A stretch of DNA of 64,000 nt, taken from positions 124,001 through 188,000 of the forward strand of contig JAJYXB010000004.1 of NCBI GenBank assembly GCA_021791195.1. The letters run 5' to 3'. The position numbers were made by a program, and so were the translations under genes. The DNA is from Actinomycetes bacterium (lineage in GTDB: Bacteria > Actinomycetota > Thermoleophilia > BMS3ABIN01). The notes beneath the pieces are model-generated. The model ran no database searches. It had not been told where the DNA came from and saw nothing but the letters and a program-made list of their open reading frames with translations. The stretch's first letter is position 1, and the number at the start of each line of letters is the position of its first letter. Positions 27,239 to 35,735 of the stretch are shown one piece after another.

Positions 27239-28506
27239 CAGACCAGCGAGACCGCTTCTCCCAAAAATTTGGCATACCCGACACCATTCAAGCCATACCC
27301 CCGGAAAAAATAACTGAAACTGATAATCAACACTGCGCCGAAAAAACTAATGACTGTCAACGGAAGTGTGCGATAGTTGATCCTGAAGATCGTGCGCGCT
27401 ATCGAATTGAAAGCGTTAACAACCGCGGCGACAGCCAGGATACGCAGTAACCCCGTAGCTTCCGCGGCATATGACGATCCAAAGACTCTGAGCAGATATG
27501 GGCTGAGCACCATGAGAAATATTATGCCAGGCACCAGCAGCAAGCCCAGGAATTTTAACACCTTCCCGATCATCTTTGTTAACGTGACACCGCCGTGTGA
27601 GGCTTCCGCCAGCAATGATTGCGTTGCTGATGCTGAGATCGTGAACAGGAAGGTCGCAAACATCATGGCGATGTAGTAATAAGCGCTCATTTCGGGACCG
27701 TAAACATTTATAATCAGGATAGGCAGCACAATGACCGGCAGACCCTCGACGAAGCTGGCCAAATAATTGCCGAAAGAGTATCTGATCATCCCTCTGAGCG
27801 GAGCAATTCCGAGACGTGGCATCAGGGAGTGATTGAAGCGCCTGGAAAGCACGACCATGCTATAGATCACAGCCGCGCCCAGACTGAACATCCAGGATGA
27901 AAGGATGCCGTAAGCGCCAAAGGCGATTAGAAAGAACGGAAATATCAGTTTACCAACGCTGAATACGAGGTTCTTGCGCAGGTTGAACTTCGATTTGCGG
28001 TAAGCGATAAAGGTGTTATTAAACATATAGTCGGAGACTGAAATCAGCACGAACAGGATAAACAATAACCGGGTGGCGATGCTGGAGGTGACAACGTCAA
28101 GGTCACTGTGAAAGTGAGGCAGAATCACCATGAATAGCAGCGAAAAGAATACCCCAAAGACTGTCACGGTGGAAAGGCAGACGTTGAAGAGCGTGTTCTT
28201 GTCAGGATGCTCCGGGAGCACCCGGATGATCGACAATTCAAAGCCCATCAGACTCAGACTGGAAATCAGATTCAAAGCGGCCAGCAAGGCTGTGGCGATT
28301 CCCATCTGGGCGTCGGAATATAGATGAGCGCATATTGTCCAGAAAAGCAATCCGAATGCCGACAGAAGGACCCAGCTGAAAAGCAGATATAAAGTATTGA
28401 TGTAAATTGATTCTTTTATGAACCGCCTGATGAATCTTTTCACAGCATTCTCATTTGATAAGAGCACGATTCCTTCAGCTAACAGACAGAAATAACCAGC
28501 AGTCAT
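27154..28506 (-). CDS. Wzx-like polysaccharide flippase (MOP superfamily)
   Basis: A 450-residue inner-membrane protein with about fourteen hydrophobic helices, matching oligosaccharide flippases that move undecaprenyl-linked repeat units outward. N-terminal features are SIYINTLYLLFSWVLLSAFG and then NLISSLSLMGFELSIIRVLP, typical for the family. The open frame begins at 28506, but the first 21 codons look extraneous; GTG 28443 just before KRFIRRF is a credible start and would leave room for a divergent promoter. Its stop lies 85 bases inside the convergent GT4 gene. Confidence 0.88.
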   Translation of the reverse strand: MTAGYFCLLAEGIVLLSNENAVKRFIRRFIKESIYINTLYLLFSWVLLSAFGLLFWTICAHLYSDAQMGIATALLAALNLISSLSLMGFELSIIRVLPEHPDKNTLFNVCLSTVTVFGVFFSLLFMVILPHFHSDLDVVTSSIATRLLFILFVLISVSDYMFNNTFIAYRKSKFNLRKNLVFSVGKLIFPFFLIAFGAYGILSSWMFSLGAAVIYSMVVLSRRFNHSLMPRLGIAPLRGMIRYSFGNYLASFVEGLPVIVLPILIINVYGPEMSAYYYIAMMFATFLFTISASATQSLLAEASHGGVTLTKMIGKVLKFLGLLLVPGIIFLMVLSPYLLRVFGSSYAAEATGLLRILAVAAVVNAFNSIARTIFRINYRTLPLTVISFFGAVLIISFSYFFRGYGLNGVGYAKFLGEAVSLVCYGALIFLDRRRLLLAAAPRYSASNSST

Positions 28507-29653
28507 GGTAATAAAAACTTATCAGCGGAATTCCATCATAGCATTTTGTTTTTTGGCGGTGATTGCCCTGGCATTCACGGGCTGCAGTTCGGGAGAGGGC
28601 GGAACCGGTGCATCGATGGCCGGAGCCTCAACCGGCCAGACCGAAGCCGGGACGAATCCGAATGGAACATTGAACCTGTCCTCCAAGAAGATAGGGTTCA
28701 GTGTGGGCGGAAGTCTGAAATCACTGAGCAACCAGGAACTTGACCAGGAGTTGGCTGATATATCCAGCCTGGGGATAAAATGGCTGAGAATTGATATTGG
28801 CTGGGATCTGGTACAACCAGTCGATAACGGTCAGTACGACTGGACGTCCACCGACCGCATCGTGCTCGCGGCCAGGAAGTACAACCTCCAGCTGCTGCCT
28901 GTGCTGGCCTATGCGCCCGAATGGGCCAGGCAGCCCGCCTGCAAGACTAACTTCGTCTGCGCCCCCGCTGACAACGCGGCGTTTGCCAATTTCGCCCAAC
29001 AGGTCGTCAGACGCTACACGCCTATGGGCGTGAACACCTGGGAGATTTGGAATGAACCGAACAACAACTCTTTCTGGCTGCCTCAGCCGGACGCGGCGGC
29101 TTACGTGGAACTGCTGAAGGCAACCTACACCGCCATTAAACAGGTCAATCCCAACGCCACCGTGCTTAGTGGCGGCCTGTCGCCAGCCGAAAACATTTCC
29201 GGACATATCGCTCCGCGTGATTTTCTGACGGCGATGTACCAGGACGGCGCCAGGAACTACTTTGACGCCCTCAGTTATCACCCTTTTTCGTATCCAGTAC
29301 TTCCCGATGACGTGACGGCCTGGAGCAGCTGGTCGCAGATGTCCGATCTGGACCCGAGCATCCGCAGCATCATGGTCGCAAACGGCGACGGCAACAAACA
29401 GGTTTGGGCCACAGAGTACGGGACGCCCTCGGGCGGCGCCAGCAATCTCAACGAGACGCTCCAGGCGCTGTCATTCAAGCAGGCGCTCGAGCAAATGGGC
29501 AACAAGCCCTGGCTGGGCGCCATGTTCTTCCATACATACAGAGATAGCCCGGGGGACCCGAATCAGGCAACCAACGATTTCGGCATCATCCGTACCGACG
29601 GCAGCAGAAAGCCTGCTTACGGGGAGCTTCAGAATATGCTTCACCAGCAGTGA
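28505..29653 (+). CDS. Secreted GH-A clan glycoside hydrolase (lipoprotein)
   Basis: A 382-residue protein with a lipoprotein signal (AFTGC, Cys27) and a catalytic TIM barrel from about residue 62. The acid/base sits in WEIWNEPN (E184) and the likely nucleophile in WATEYG (E304), the two-glutamate pattern of clan GH-A enzymes such as GH39 or GH5. Family and substrate cannot be fixed from sequence alone. It faces its longer paralogue at 29703 convergently and shares a 76-base identical inverted stretch with it. Its start overlaps the flippase frame by two bases. Confidence 0.83.
   Translation: MVIKTYQRNSIIAFCFLAVIALAFTGCSSGEGGTGASMAGASTGQTEAGTNPNGTLNLSSKKIGFSVGGSLKSLSNQELDQELADISSLGIKWLRIDIGWDLVQPVDNGQYDWTSTDRIVLAARKYNLQLLPVLAYAPEWARQPACKTNFVCAPADNAAFANFAQQVVRRYTPMGVNTWEIWNEPNNNSFWLPQPDAAAYVELLKATYTAIKQVNPNATVLSGGLSPAENISGHIAPRDFLTAMYQDGARNYFDALSYHPFSYPVLPDDVTAWSSWSQMSDLDPSIRSIMVANGDGNKQVWATEYGTPSGGASNLNETLQALSFKQALEQMGNKPWLGAMFFHTYRDSPGDPNQATNDFGIIRTDGSRKPAYGELQNMLHQQ
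29328..29403 (+). repeat. 76-base inverted repeat, copy in the first GH gene
   Basis: Identical to the reverse complement of 29956-30031. It covers the codons from GWSQ/SWSQ through GDGNKQ just before the nucleophile motif. Confidence 0.85.
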
Positions 29654-29702
29654 CGGACGCGGCCCCAGTCAGTCCTGAAGCTCACGTTCCAACCGCAGCG
29701 GC

Positions 29703-31460
29703 TCACCGGCCCAGGAGATCGTTCCTTAGCTCGTAGTATGCGGGTTTCTTCGAGCCATCGTGACGGACGAGGCCGAAGAAGTTCTGGATTGTGCTGGTGC
29801 TGGTGCCCAGGTCCTTGTAGCTGTACAGGAACAGGCCCGCCACCCATGGCTTGGTGCTCACCTGCTGGATGGCATCCTTGACCATCGCCGCCTGCAGCAG
29901 TTCGTCGCCTTGCCAGCTGGGGCCGTTGGTGGGACAGCCGAACTCGGTGGCCCAGACCTGTTTGTTGCCGTCGCCGTTTGCGACCATGATGCTGCGGATG
30001 CTCGGGTCCAGATCGGACATCTGCGACCAGCCGCTCCACGAGAGCAAGCTCGACGGCAGCGCGGGGAATGAATATGGATGATCACCGACCGCATCCATGT
30101 AGTTCCTGGCGCCGTCCTGGTACATCGCCGTCAGGAAATCACGCGGGGCGATATGTCCGGTTGTGTTGTCTGCAGGTGACAGGCCGCCGCTGATTACCCT
30201 GGCCTGAGGATCCACTGTTTTGATGGCCGTGTAACTCGCTTGCAGCAGCCGTGTATAGGCGGCAGCATTCGGGGTTGGCAGCCAGAAAGCATTGATATTC
30301 GGCTCGTTCCAGATCTCCCAGGTATGGATCCCCATCGATGCGTAGTGACTGGCTGCGGCCGCCGCAAAGGTGGCGAACTGGTTGGGATCGGCTGGCCCGC
30401 ACTGCCAGCTGGTACACCCTGCCGGCCTGGCCCAGGCAGGCGTATAGGCCAATATCGGCACCAGCTGCAGATTGTGCCGGTTGGCCGCCGCGACGATGCG
30501 ATCGAACTGGGGCCAGTTATAAGAACCGGGACCGTTGGGCTGCGCCAGGTCCCAGGCCATTTCGAACCGTACCCAGCCGATACCAAGGCTGGCGATATCA
30601 GCCATGGAACTATCCAGATCCTGATCGCTGAGATTGGCGAAATTGTCGCCGACAGAGATGCCGATCTTCCCATTCGGATTCACGGTCTGGGACGGCTGAT
30701 AGCTATAGGTGTTGCCATTGATATCCTGGGCCGATGCATTGATCAGCTGCCGGAAACTGGCGGTGCCGACTGGCACCACGAACTTGTAAGTCTGATTGGC
30801 CGTCGAGTTGGGAGCGATGTTGCCGACAACCAGCGGCAGCCGCGTCTTCAGCGTGACGCCGGAGCTTGCTGACGAGCCGGTGATAGTGACATTGTAGGCT
30901 CCATTCGGGCTGGAGTTGCGCAACGTGCTGGTTACAGTCAACTGCCTCTGGGTGTAATCGTCGTAACTGCCCCAGAACGCGACCATGGAATCGATGCTGA
31001 GATTGGGCCGGGCATTCTGGGATGGCTGAAAGCTCCAGCTGACAGGCGCGGTCCCGGTGCCATCACTCACCCATCCGGTGATGTTATAGGTACTGTTCCA
31101 CTTAAGCCCGGACACGTTGCAGTAATAGTCAGTGCTGTTGACGGTACAACCGGAAAGGGTAGCGCCGTTGTTGATCACCAGCGAGCCGCCGGTAAGCGCG
31201 GAGCCAGACTCGGCGACCACCCCCACGACACCCGGAAGGCTGCTCTGGGGCCCGATGGGCCAGGCAGTCACCGAGGGGCCGGGGCCGCTTGCTGAGGCGG
31301 CGGAGGCCTGAAGTGACAACAAAAGCGCGACGGTCAGCGCCGCGGCTGTGATGGTTATAATAGTCTTGGTCCGCTGATGAACGAACCCCTGAACGGCACC
31401 GAATACAGGCATTTCCTTGATTCCAATCCATGTCGGTGCCTCCCCCGTTACTATTTGCAT
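29703..31460 (-). CDS. Secreted GH-A hydrolase with CARDB-like domain
   Basis: A 585-residue paralogue of the 28505 product. A membrane or signal segment lies at about 33-52. Residues about 65-130 form a small Cys-containing beta domain, about 138-245 a CARDB-like adhesion domain (LSIDSMVAFWGSY, VGNIAPNSTANQTYKFV), and about 250-585 the TIM barrel with WEIWNEPN (E near 385) and WATEFG (E near 505). It lacks a lipobox, so it is secreted or membrane-tethered. A likely role is trimming or releasing the glycan built by the neighbouring cluster. The start is uncertain; ATG 31412 is an alternative. Confidence 0.83.
   Translation of the reverse strand: MQIVTGEAPTWIGIKEMPVFGAVQGFVHQRTKTIITITAAALTVALLLSLQASAASASGPGPSVTAWPIGPQSSLPGVVGVVAESGSALTGGSLVINNGATLSGCTVNSTDYYCNVSGLKWNSTYNITGWVSDGTGTAPVSWSFQPSQNARPNLSIDSMVAFWGSYDDYTQRQLTVTSTLRNSSPNGAYNVTITGSSASSGVTLKTRLPLVVGNIAPNSTANQTYKFVVPVGTASFRQLINASAQDINGNTYSYQPSQTVNPNGKIGISVGDNFANLSDQDLDSSMADIASLGIGWVRFEMAWDLAQPNGPGSYNWPQFDRIVAAANRHNLQLVPILAYTPAWARPAGCTSWQCGPADPNQFATFAAAAASHYASMGIHTWEIWNEPNINAFWLPTPNAAAYTRLLQASYTAIKTVDPQARVISGGLSPADNTTGHIAPRDFLTAMYQDGARNYMDAVGDHPYSFPALPSSLLSWSGWSQMSDLDPSIRSIMVANGDGNKQVWATEFGCPTNGPSWQGDELLQAAMVKDAIQQVSTKPWVAGLFLYSYKDLGTSTSTIQNFFGLVRHDGSKKPAYYELRNDLLGR
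29956..30031 (-). repeat. 76-base inverted repeat, copy in the second GH gene
   Basis: Reverse complement identical to 29328-29403. The surrounding paralogous sequence is similar but not identical, so this block stands out. Confidence 0.85.
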
Positions 31461-31752
31461 CGGACGAAAGCGTGCCGTCTTTAGAAAACGGTTCCATTAC
31501 TTTCGTTTTACTGGGGGAATCGGCGCAAGGCGGGGAACCGCGGAATCAAAGCAGCAGACGAATCTGGCTCTGGATGTTGAACTTTCTGCTGTTATTTATT
31601 TAATTCGAAGCGCAATAGCAGATACGGATCAATGGGGAGGTCGATCCAAAACTATTGCTTGTAGTAGAACACTACAGGCGCCGGGAAATTCCCGACCTTA
31701 TCGGGATTGGCGCTAATTGGGGATTTATTCCATCAAGCGGCTACGCTACTAT

Positions 31753-33864
31753 TCATACCAGCAGTTCATTGAAATCTGCAGCCGCCCGGTTCCAGTTCAT
31801 GTTGCCAAATTCATGCAGGAAAGTCTCCCGCGGTCTCAGCCTGCCGGGCTCATCCAGCAGACGGCCTATCTGACTGGCCAGATGCTTCTCGCTGGCCGCC
31901 GTCAGATAGCCGTTCTTGCCCTCGACGATCAGATGGCGGGCGGCATTGTTTTCATGATCCGTAGTGATCACGGGAACGTCACAGGCATTGGCTTCGGCAA
32001 CGATCAGGCCGAACCCCTCCCGCACGCTGGGCAGCACCAGCATCTTGCTGGCCTTGATCAGCCCGTAGAGATCGCGATGGCTGGGCAGAAAGTCCTGCAG
32101 CTCAACATTTTCCTTGAGCCCCAGCGTGTCCACCAGGTTCTCCAGGGAAGATTTCTCCGGGCCCTCGCCGATCACCACGCACTTGATCCCCGGATGGTTC
32201 CGTTTGACCTTGGCGATTGCCTTGATCAGCAGGTCGACGTTCTTGTGGTCGATCAGCCGGCCGGCATAGATGACATCGCTGGAATAATCGAGCCTGGGGA
32301 TGGTAGTGATCGGATCGAGATCGACGCCGGGCAGCACCGTCTCCACCGGCTGGCTCACCCCCGCCGCCAGCAGCCGCTCGGTCGTTTGCCGCGAGATGGA
32401 AATAAATACATCCGGCATCTTCATTGCCATTTTTTCAACCAGATAGCCAATCCGGCCGCCGACGCCCTCCAGATATTCCAGCCAGTATTCCCGGCCCCAG
32501 ACCTCGTACCAGGTCGCATAAAGTTTCTTCCGCCTCAGCCAGCAGACCAGCCGCATGCTGAATAGCGGGAAAAAGGGGATGTGGTCCACATTGACCACAT
32601 CAAAGGATTTCCAGGTCAGTTTCAGGCACGCCAGCGAGAAAAGCAGTCCCTGCCTGATTGACCGGCGCTTGCCCTTATAAAGCGCATGATTCCGGCAGAT
32701 CGCGTGATAATAAATGCCGTCGAGCTCGATATTTTTCTCCCCGGGCCACCATTTCATCGTGTAGATGTGGACTTCGCGGCCGTGATCGACCAGGCGCTTG
32801 GAAACCTCATGCAGATGTTTTTCCTTGCCACCCTTGTGAAACGGCTCCACGGCGTCGGAGACAAAGGCGACGATCCGTTTCTCACGCGGACGCCAGAACA
32901 GCTGCCGGGCGAACATCGTCAGGATCCGCCGGCCGTCCGTGAGCGGCCGCAGGCTGGACTCGCCGATGCGGGGAGCATAAGTGATGGGGACGGAATAGAT
33001 CTCATAACCCAGCCGCGACATCTTGGTGATCATCTCCATCTCGATGGCGAAGCCGGAGCTCTTCAGATGCGGACGCAGGTTCCTGATGACTTCATGGCGC
33101 CAGGCGAAGTAGCCGGAGAGCGTGTCGGTGATGTTGACCTTGAACATGTGCCGGACCAGGGAGGAAAAAAACCAGTTGCCCAGGCGGTTGAGGAACTTCA
33201 TCGAGCTCTTGCGCATCCGCCCCGCCAGCCGGGAACCCAGCACCACGTCACAGAAGCCGCTCTCCAGCGGTTCGATAAGGCGCATGATCTCGGCCGTCTT
33301 GTAGGTATCGTCGCCGTCGATCATGACCACGTAATCACAGTCGTCGTCGATTACGGACATGGCCGTCTTGATAGCCTGACCTTTTCCCCTTTTTGGCTCA
33401 TGGATGACATGGGCGCCGTGGCGCCGCGCCACCGCTTCGGTATTGTCGCTGGAATCGTTGTCGACCACGATCACATCAATGGAGCAGCCCGCTGCCTTGA
33501 TTTTCTCATGCGGTATGCCATCGATAACATGGCCGATGGTGTCGGCCTCATTGAAGCAGGGGATAATCAGGGTGATTTTCTTGGTCGCCTGTTCGGCGCG
33601 GGAAATAGCTTCCCTGAGCGAAGCGCCGGCATTGAAGAAGTCGCGCCGGCCCGCCCAGACACCGGGCGAAACATGGGTTTCGGTTGCTATGCTCGCGGTA
33701 GCGATGCTCGCCTGATATACACCTAAATTACCATCACGGCAGTCCGCCGACGCATAATACGGGTGCCAGCCGGTCAGACCGGAAATTTTCTCATCGTTGC
33801 TCACGCAGCCCCTGGGGTTAGGCTTTTTTTTCTTATCAGAATATCCGTCACCGCAGTCGAGCAA
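31753..33864 (-). CDS. GT2-GT4 bifunctional glycosyltransferase fusion
   Basis: A 703-residue fusion. Residues about 95-320 are a GT2 domain of the dolichol/polyprenyl-phosphate mannose synthase type: TLIIPCFNEADTIGHV, VVDNDSSDNT, MIDGDDTYK (DxD) and DTLSGYFAWRHEV. Residues about 330-700 are a GT4 domain beginning RIVAFVSDAVEPFHKGGKEK, with the donor site REGFGLIVAEANACDVPVI near residue 625. One protein could therefore make a polyprenyl-linked sugar and extend a glycan. The first 90 residues look disordered; GTG 33804 is another plausible start. It is transcribed away from the GH26 remnant. Confidence 0.88.
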   Translation of the reverse strand: MLDCGDGYSDKKKKPNPRGCVSNDEKISGLTGWHPYYASADCRDGNLGVYQASIATASIATETHVSPGVWAGRRDFFNAGASLREAISRAEQATKKITLIIPCFNEADTIGHVIDGIPHEKIKAAGCSIDVIVVDNDSSDNTEAVARRHGAHVIHEPKRGKGQAIKTAMSVIDDDCDYVVMIDGDDTYKTAEIMRLIEPLESGFCDVVLGSRLAGRMRKSSMKFLNRLGNWFFSSLVRHMFKVNITDTLSGYFAWRHEVIRNLRPHLKSSGFAIEMEMITKMSRLGYEIYSVPITYAPRIGESSLRPLTDGRRILTMFARQLFWRPREKRIVAFVSDAVEPFHKGGKEKHLHEVSKRLVDHGREVHIYTMKWWPGEKNIELDGIYYHAICRNHALYKGKRRSIRQGLLFSLACLKLTWKSFDVVNVDHIPFFPLFSMRLVCWLRRKKLYATWYEVWGREYWLEYLEGVGGRIGYLVEKMAMKMPDVFISISRQTTERLLAAGVSQPVETVLPGVDLDPITTIPRLDYSSDVIYAGRLIDHKNVDLLIKAIAKVKRNHPGIKCVVIGEGPEKSSLENLVDTLGLKENVELQDFLPSHRDLYGLIKASKMLVLPSVREGFGLIVAEANACDVPVITTDHENNAARHLIVEGKNGYLTAASEKHLASQIGRLLDEPGRLRPRETFLHEFGNMNWNRAAADFNELLV

Positions 33865-34076
33865 AAGCTAGAACCCGGATTATTTTAGTCGGTTATCATA
33901 TTGTAATCTTTCCCCGCCATTTGTCAATAACCAAATATTTGGAATTTGTCAAAAACTGGGGTCTTCTGGCGAATTGATCAGCTTTAGGATCAGATCATGC
34001 AGGTCCAGGTGGGATGACCAAGCGCTCCCGGTGCGGTCAAGGAAGCGCCCCCCTGTTACCTCATCCACCGTTATGG

Positions 34077-35735
34077 TCAGGGCAGCGCCCGTCCTGCCAC
34101 CTCGTCGAACGATCCGTAGTAGATCACCCGTTCGCTGGTGATCAGGCTGCTGCCGGCACTGCCGGTTACCTCGACCGGTCCATTGACCTGTCCGGAGAAT
34201 ACTGGTGTTATGCGGCCGCCGGCCGGGATGATGTAATGCCCAACGACGTTGCCGGCGATCCTGACGTCGACGGCTGTCTCAGCCTGCCCCTGGTTTCCGA
34301 CCAGCAGCCAGGTCAACATGCCGGGAGTGCCGCTGTCGTACCAGGCGAACCACTGGTCACTGGACTGGCGGGCGGGCGAGGTGCCGGTCACCTCAGCGAA
34401 GCCAGCCTTGAAAAGCGTCCGCTGGCTGGCGATCAGCGGCTGGCCGCCGGTGGCAACCACCCGCACCGGTCCGTCAACCGTGCCCGGGTAACTCGGGGTG
34501 ATCCGGCCGCCGGCGGGGATATTGTAGTTTCCCATCAGCCTGCCGGCCACGTAGACATCGACCATGGCCGCCTGCCCTGACGGGTTTGCCACCAGGGCCC
34601 AGCTGCTCATGCCGGGGCTGGCGTCGTCATACCACGTAAAGTCATTCTCCGCGGTCAGCGACTGCGCCGTCCGGGCCAGGGTCTCGTTGAAGGCGGCGTC
34701 GAACACCGTCCGTTCGCTGACGGTGAGCGGCTGACCGTTGGAGCAGGTGACGCGCACCGGCCCGTTTATGACGCCGTTGAACTGCGGCGTGACGCGCCCG
34801 CCGGCTGGCACCGTGTAGTGACCCTGCTCCTGGCCGGCGATCGTGACATCCACCTGCGCGTCCGCATTGCCCTGATTGCCGATGATCACCCAGCTGGCCA
34901 TCCCCGGTGAGCGCTGATCGTACCAGGTAAGGTAATAGTCGGTGGCCGGTCCGCTCGCGGGCGCTGCGGGCAGCTCGGTGAAACTGCCGTTGTAGAGGCT
35001 GCGCTCGCTGACCAGCAGACCGCCGCCCGTGGTGGAAACCACTTTCACGGGGCCGTTCATTACGCCGGCAAACATGGGCGTGACCCGCTGGCCGGGACCG
35101 ATGTCATACTCTCCTGACAGCCGGCCGCCGATGTAGACCTGCGCGTGCTGCGCCGCCGGCCCGGGGTTGCCGATCACGACCCAGCACTGCATCCCGCTGG
35201 AAGCGTCATCATACCAGCCAAAATAATAGCTGCGGTCGGAGGGGTTTTTAACATTTAAGTTTATCTGTGATGTTGATGAGTTCCCCGCGGCGTCATATGC
35301 TTTGGCGGTCAGGGTTGCGGCGCCGCCGGCCAGCCCTCTGGTGTCGAGGTTGAAATCGTATGGCGCCGCCGTGGCACTGCCAACCAGACTGCCGCCGGCG
35401 TAGAGCTCAACCCGGGTCACACCGACGTTGTCGGAGGCGCTAACCGTTACGCCCACAGCGCCGGAGACGTCCGCTCCATCCGCGGGCGCAGCAAAGCTGA
35501 CCGCCGGCGGCGTAGTGTCCGCCGGAGCCACAGCTGCGCGGAAAGCCGCCAGGCTGGCAGCCGAGCTCTCCACACGCCAGTCGGTTTCCTTGTTGATATT
35601 GAACCAGGTGACACCGACGATGCGCGGAAACCGCGACGGCAGCCGGGCGAACATGTCGCTGATCCACTGGGCCTTGTCGCCGCCCTGCTCGGTGGAAGCC
35701 GTCTCACAGATGATCACCGGTTTGGCTGTCGGATC
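34077..35735 (-). pseudogene. Truncated GH26-type gene with Ig-like domain and four tandem repeats
   Basis: The frame is open from 35894, but recognisable protein starts near 35735. KPVIICETASTEQGGDKAQW and RIVGVTWFNINKETDWR are the C-terminal end of a GH26 beta-mannanase-like barrel, including the nucleophile glutamate region; the rest of the barrel and the signal peptide are missing. Next come an Ig-like domain (about 130-217 of the frame) and four repeats of about 97 residues starting near 223, 319, 418 and 515, each with WYD, PGM, a W and IPAGGR-x-TP followed by NGPV. The missing end abuts the signal peptide of the divergent DUF2334-GT2 gene. It may be a pseudogene or a secreted tail. Confidence 0.7.

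Noticed and set aside
31129-31497. Minus-strand frame of 122 codons with a strong ribosome site near its inner ATG
   Set aside because: It is out of frame with the hydrolase signal peptide and runs through its conserved beta domain; no domain is recognised.
35428-35709. Upstream extension of the DUF2334-GT2 frame
   Set aside because: This part is antisense to the GH26 and Ig-like coding sequence, and a proper signal peptide begins at ATG 35710.
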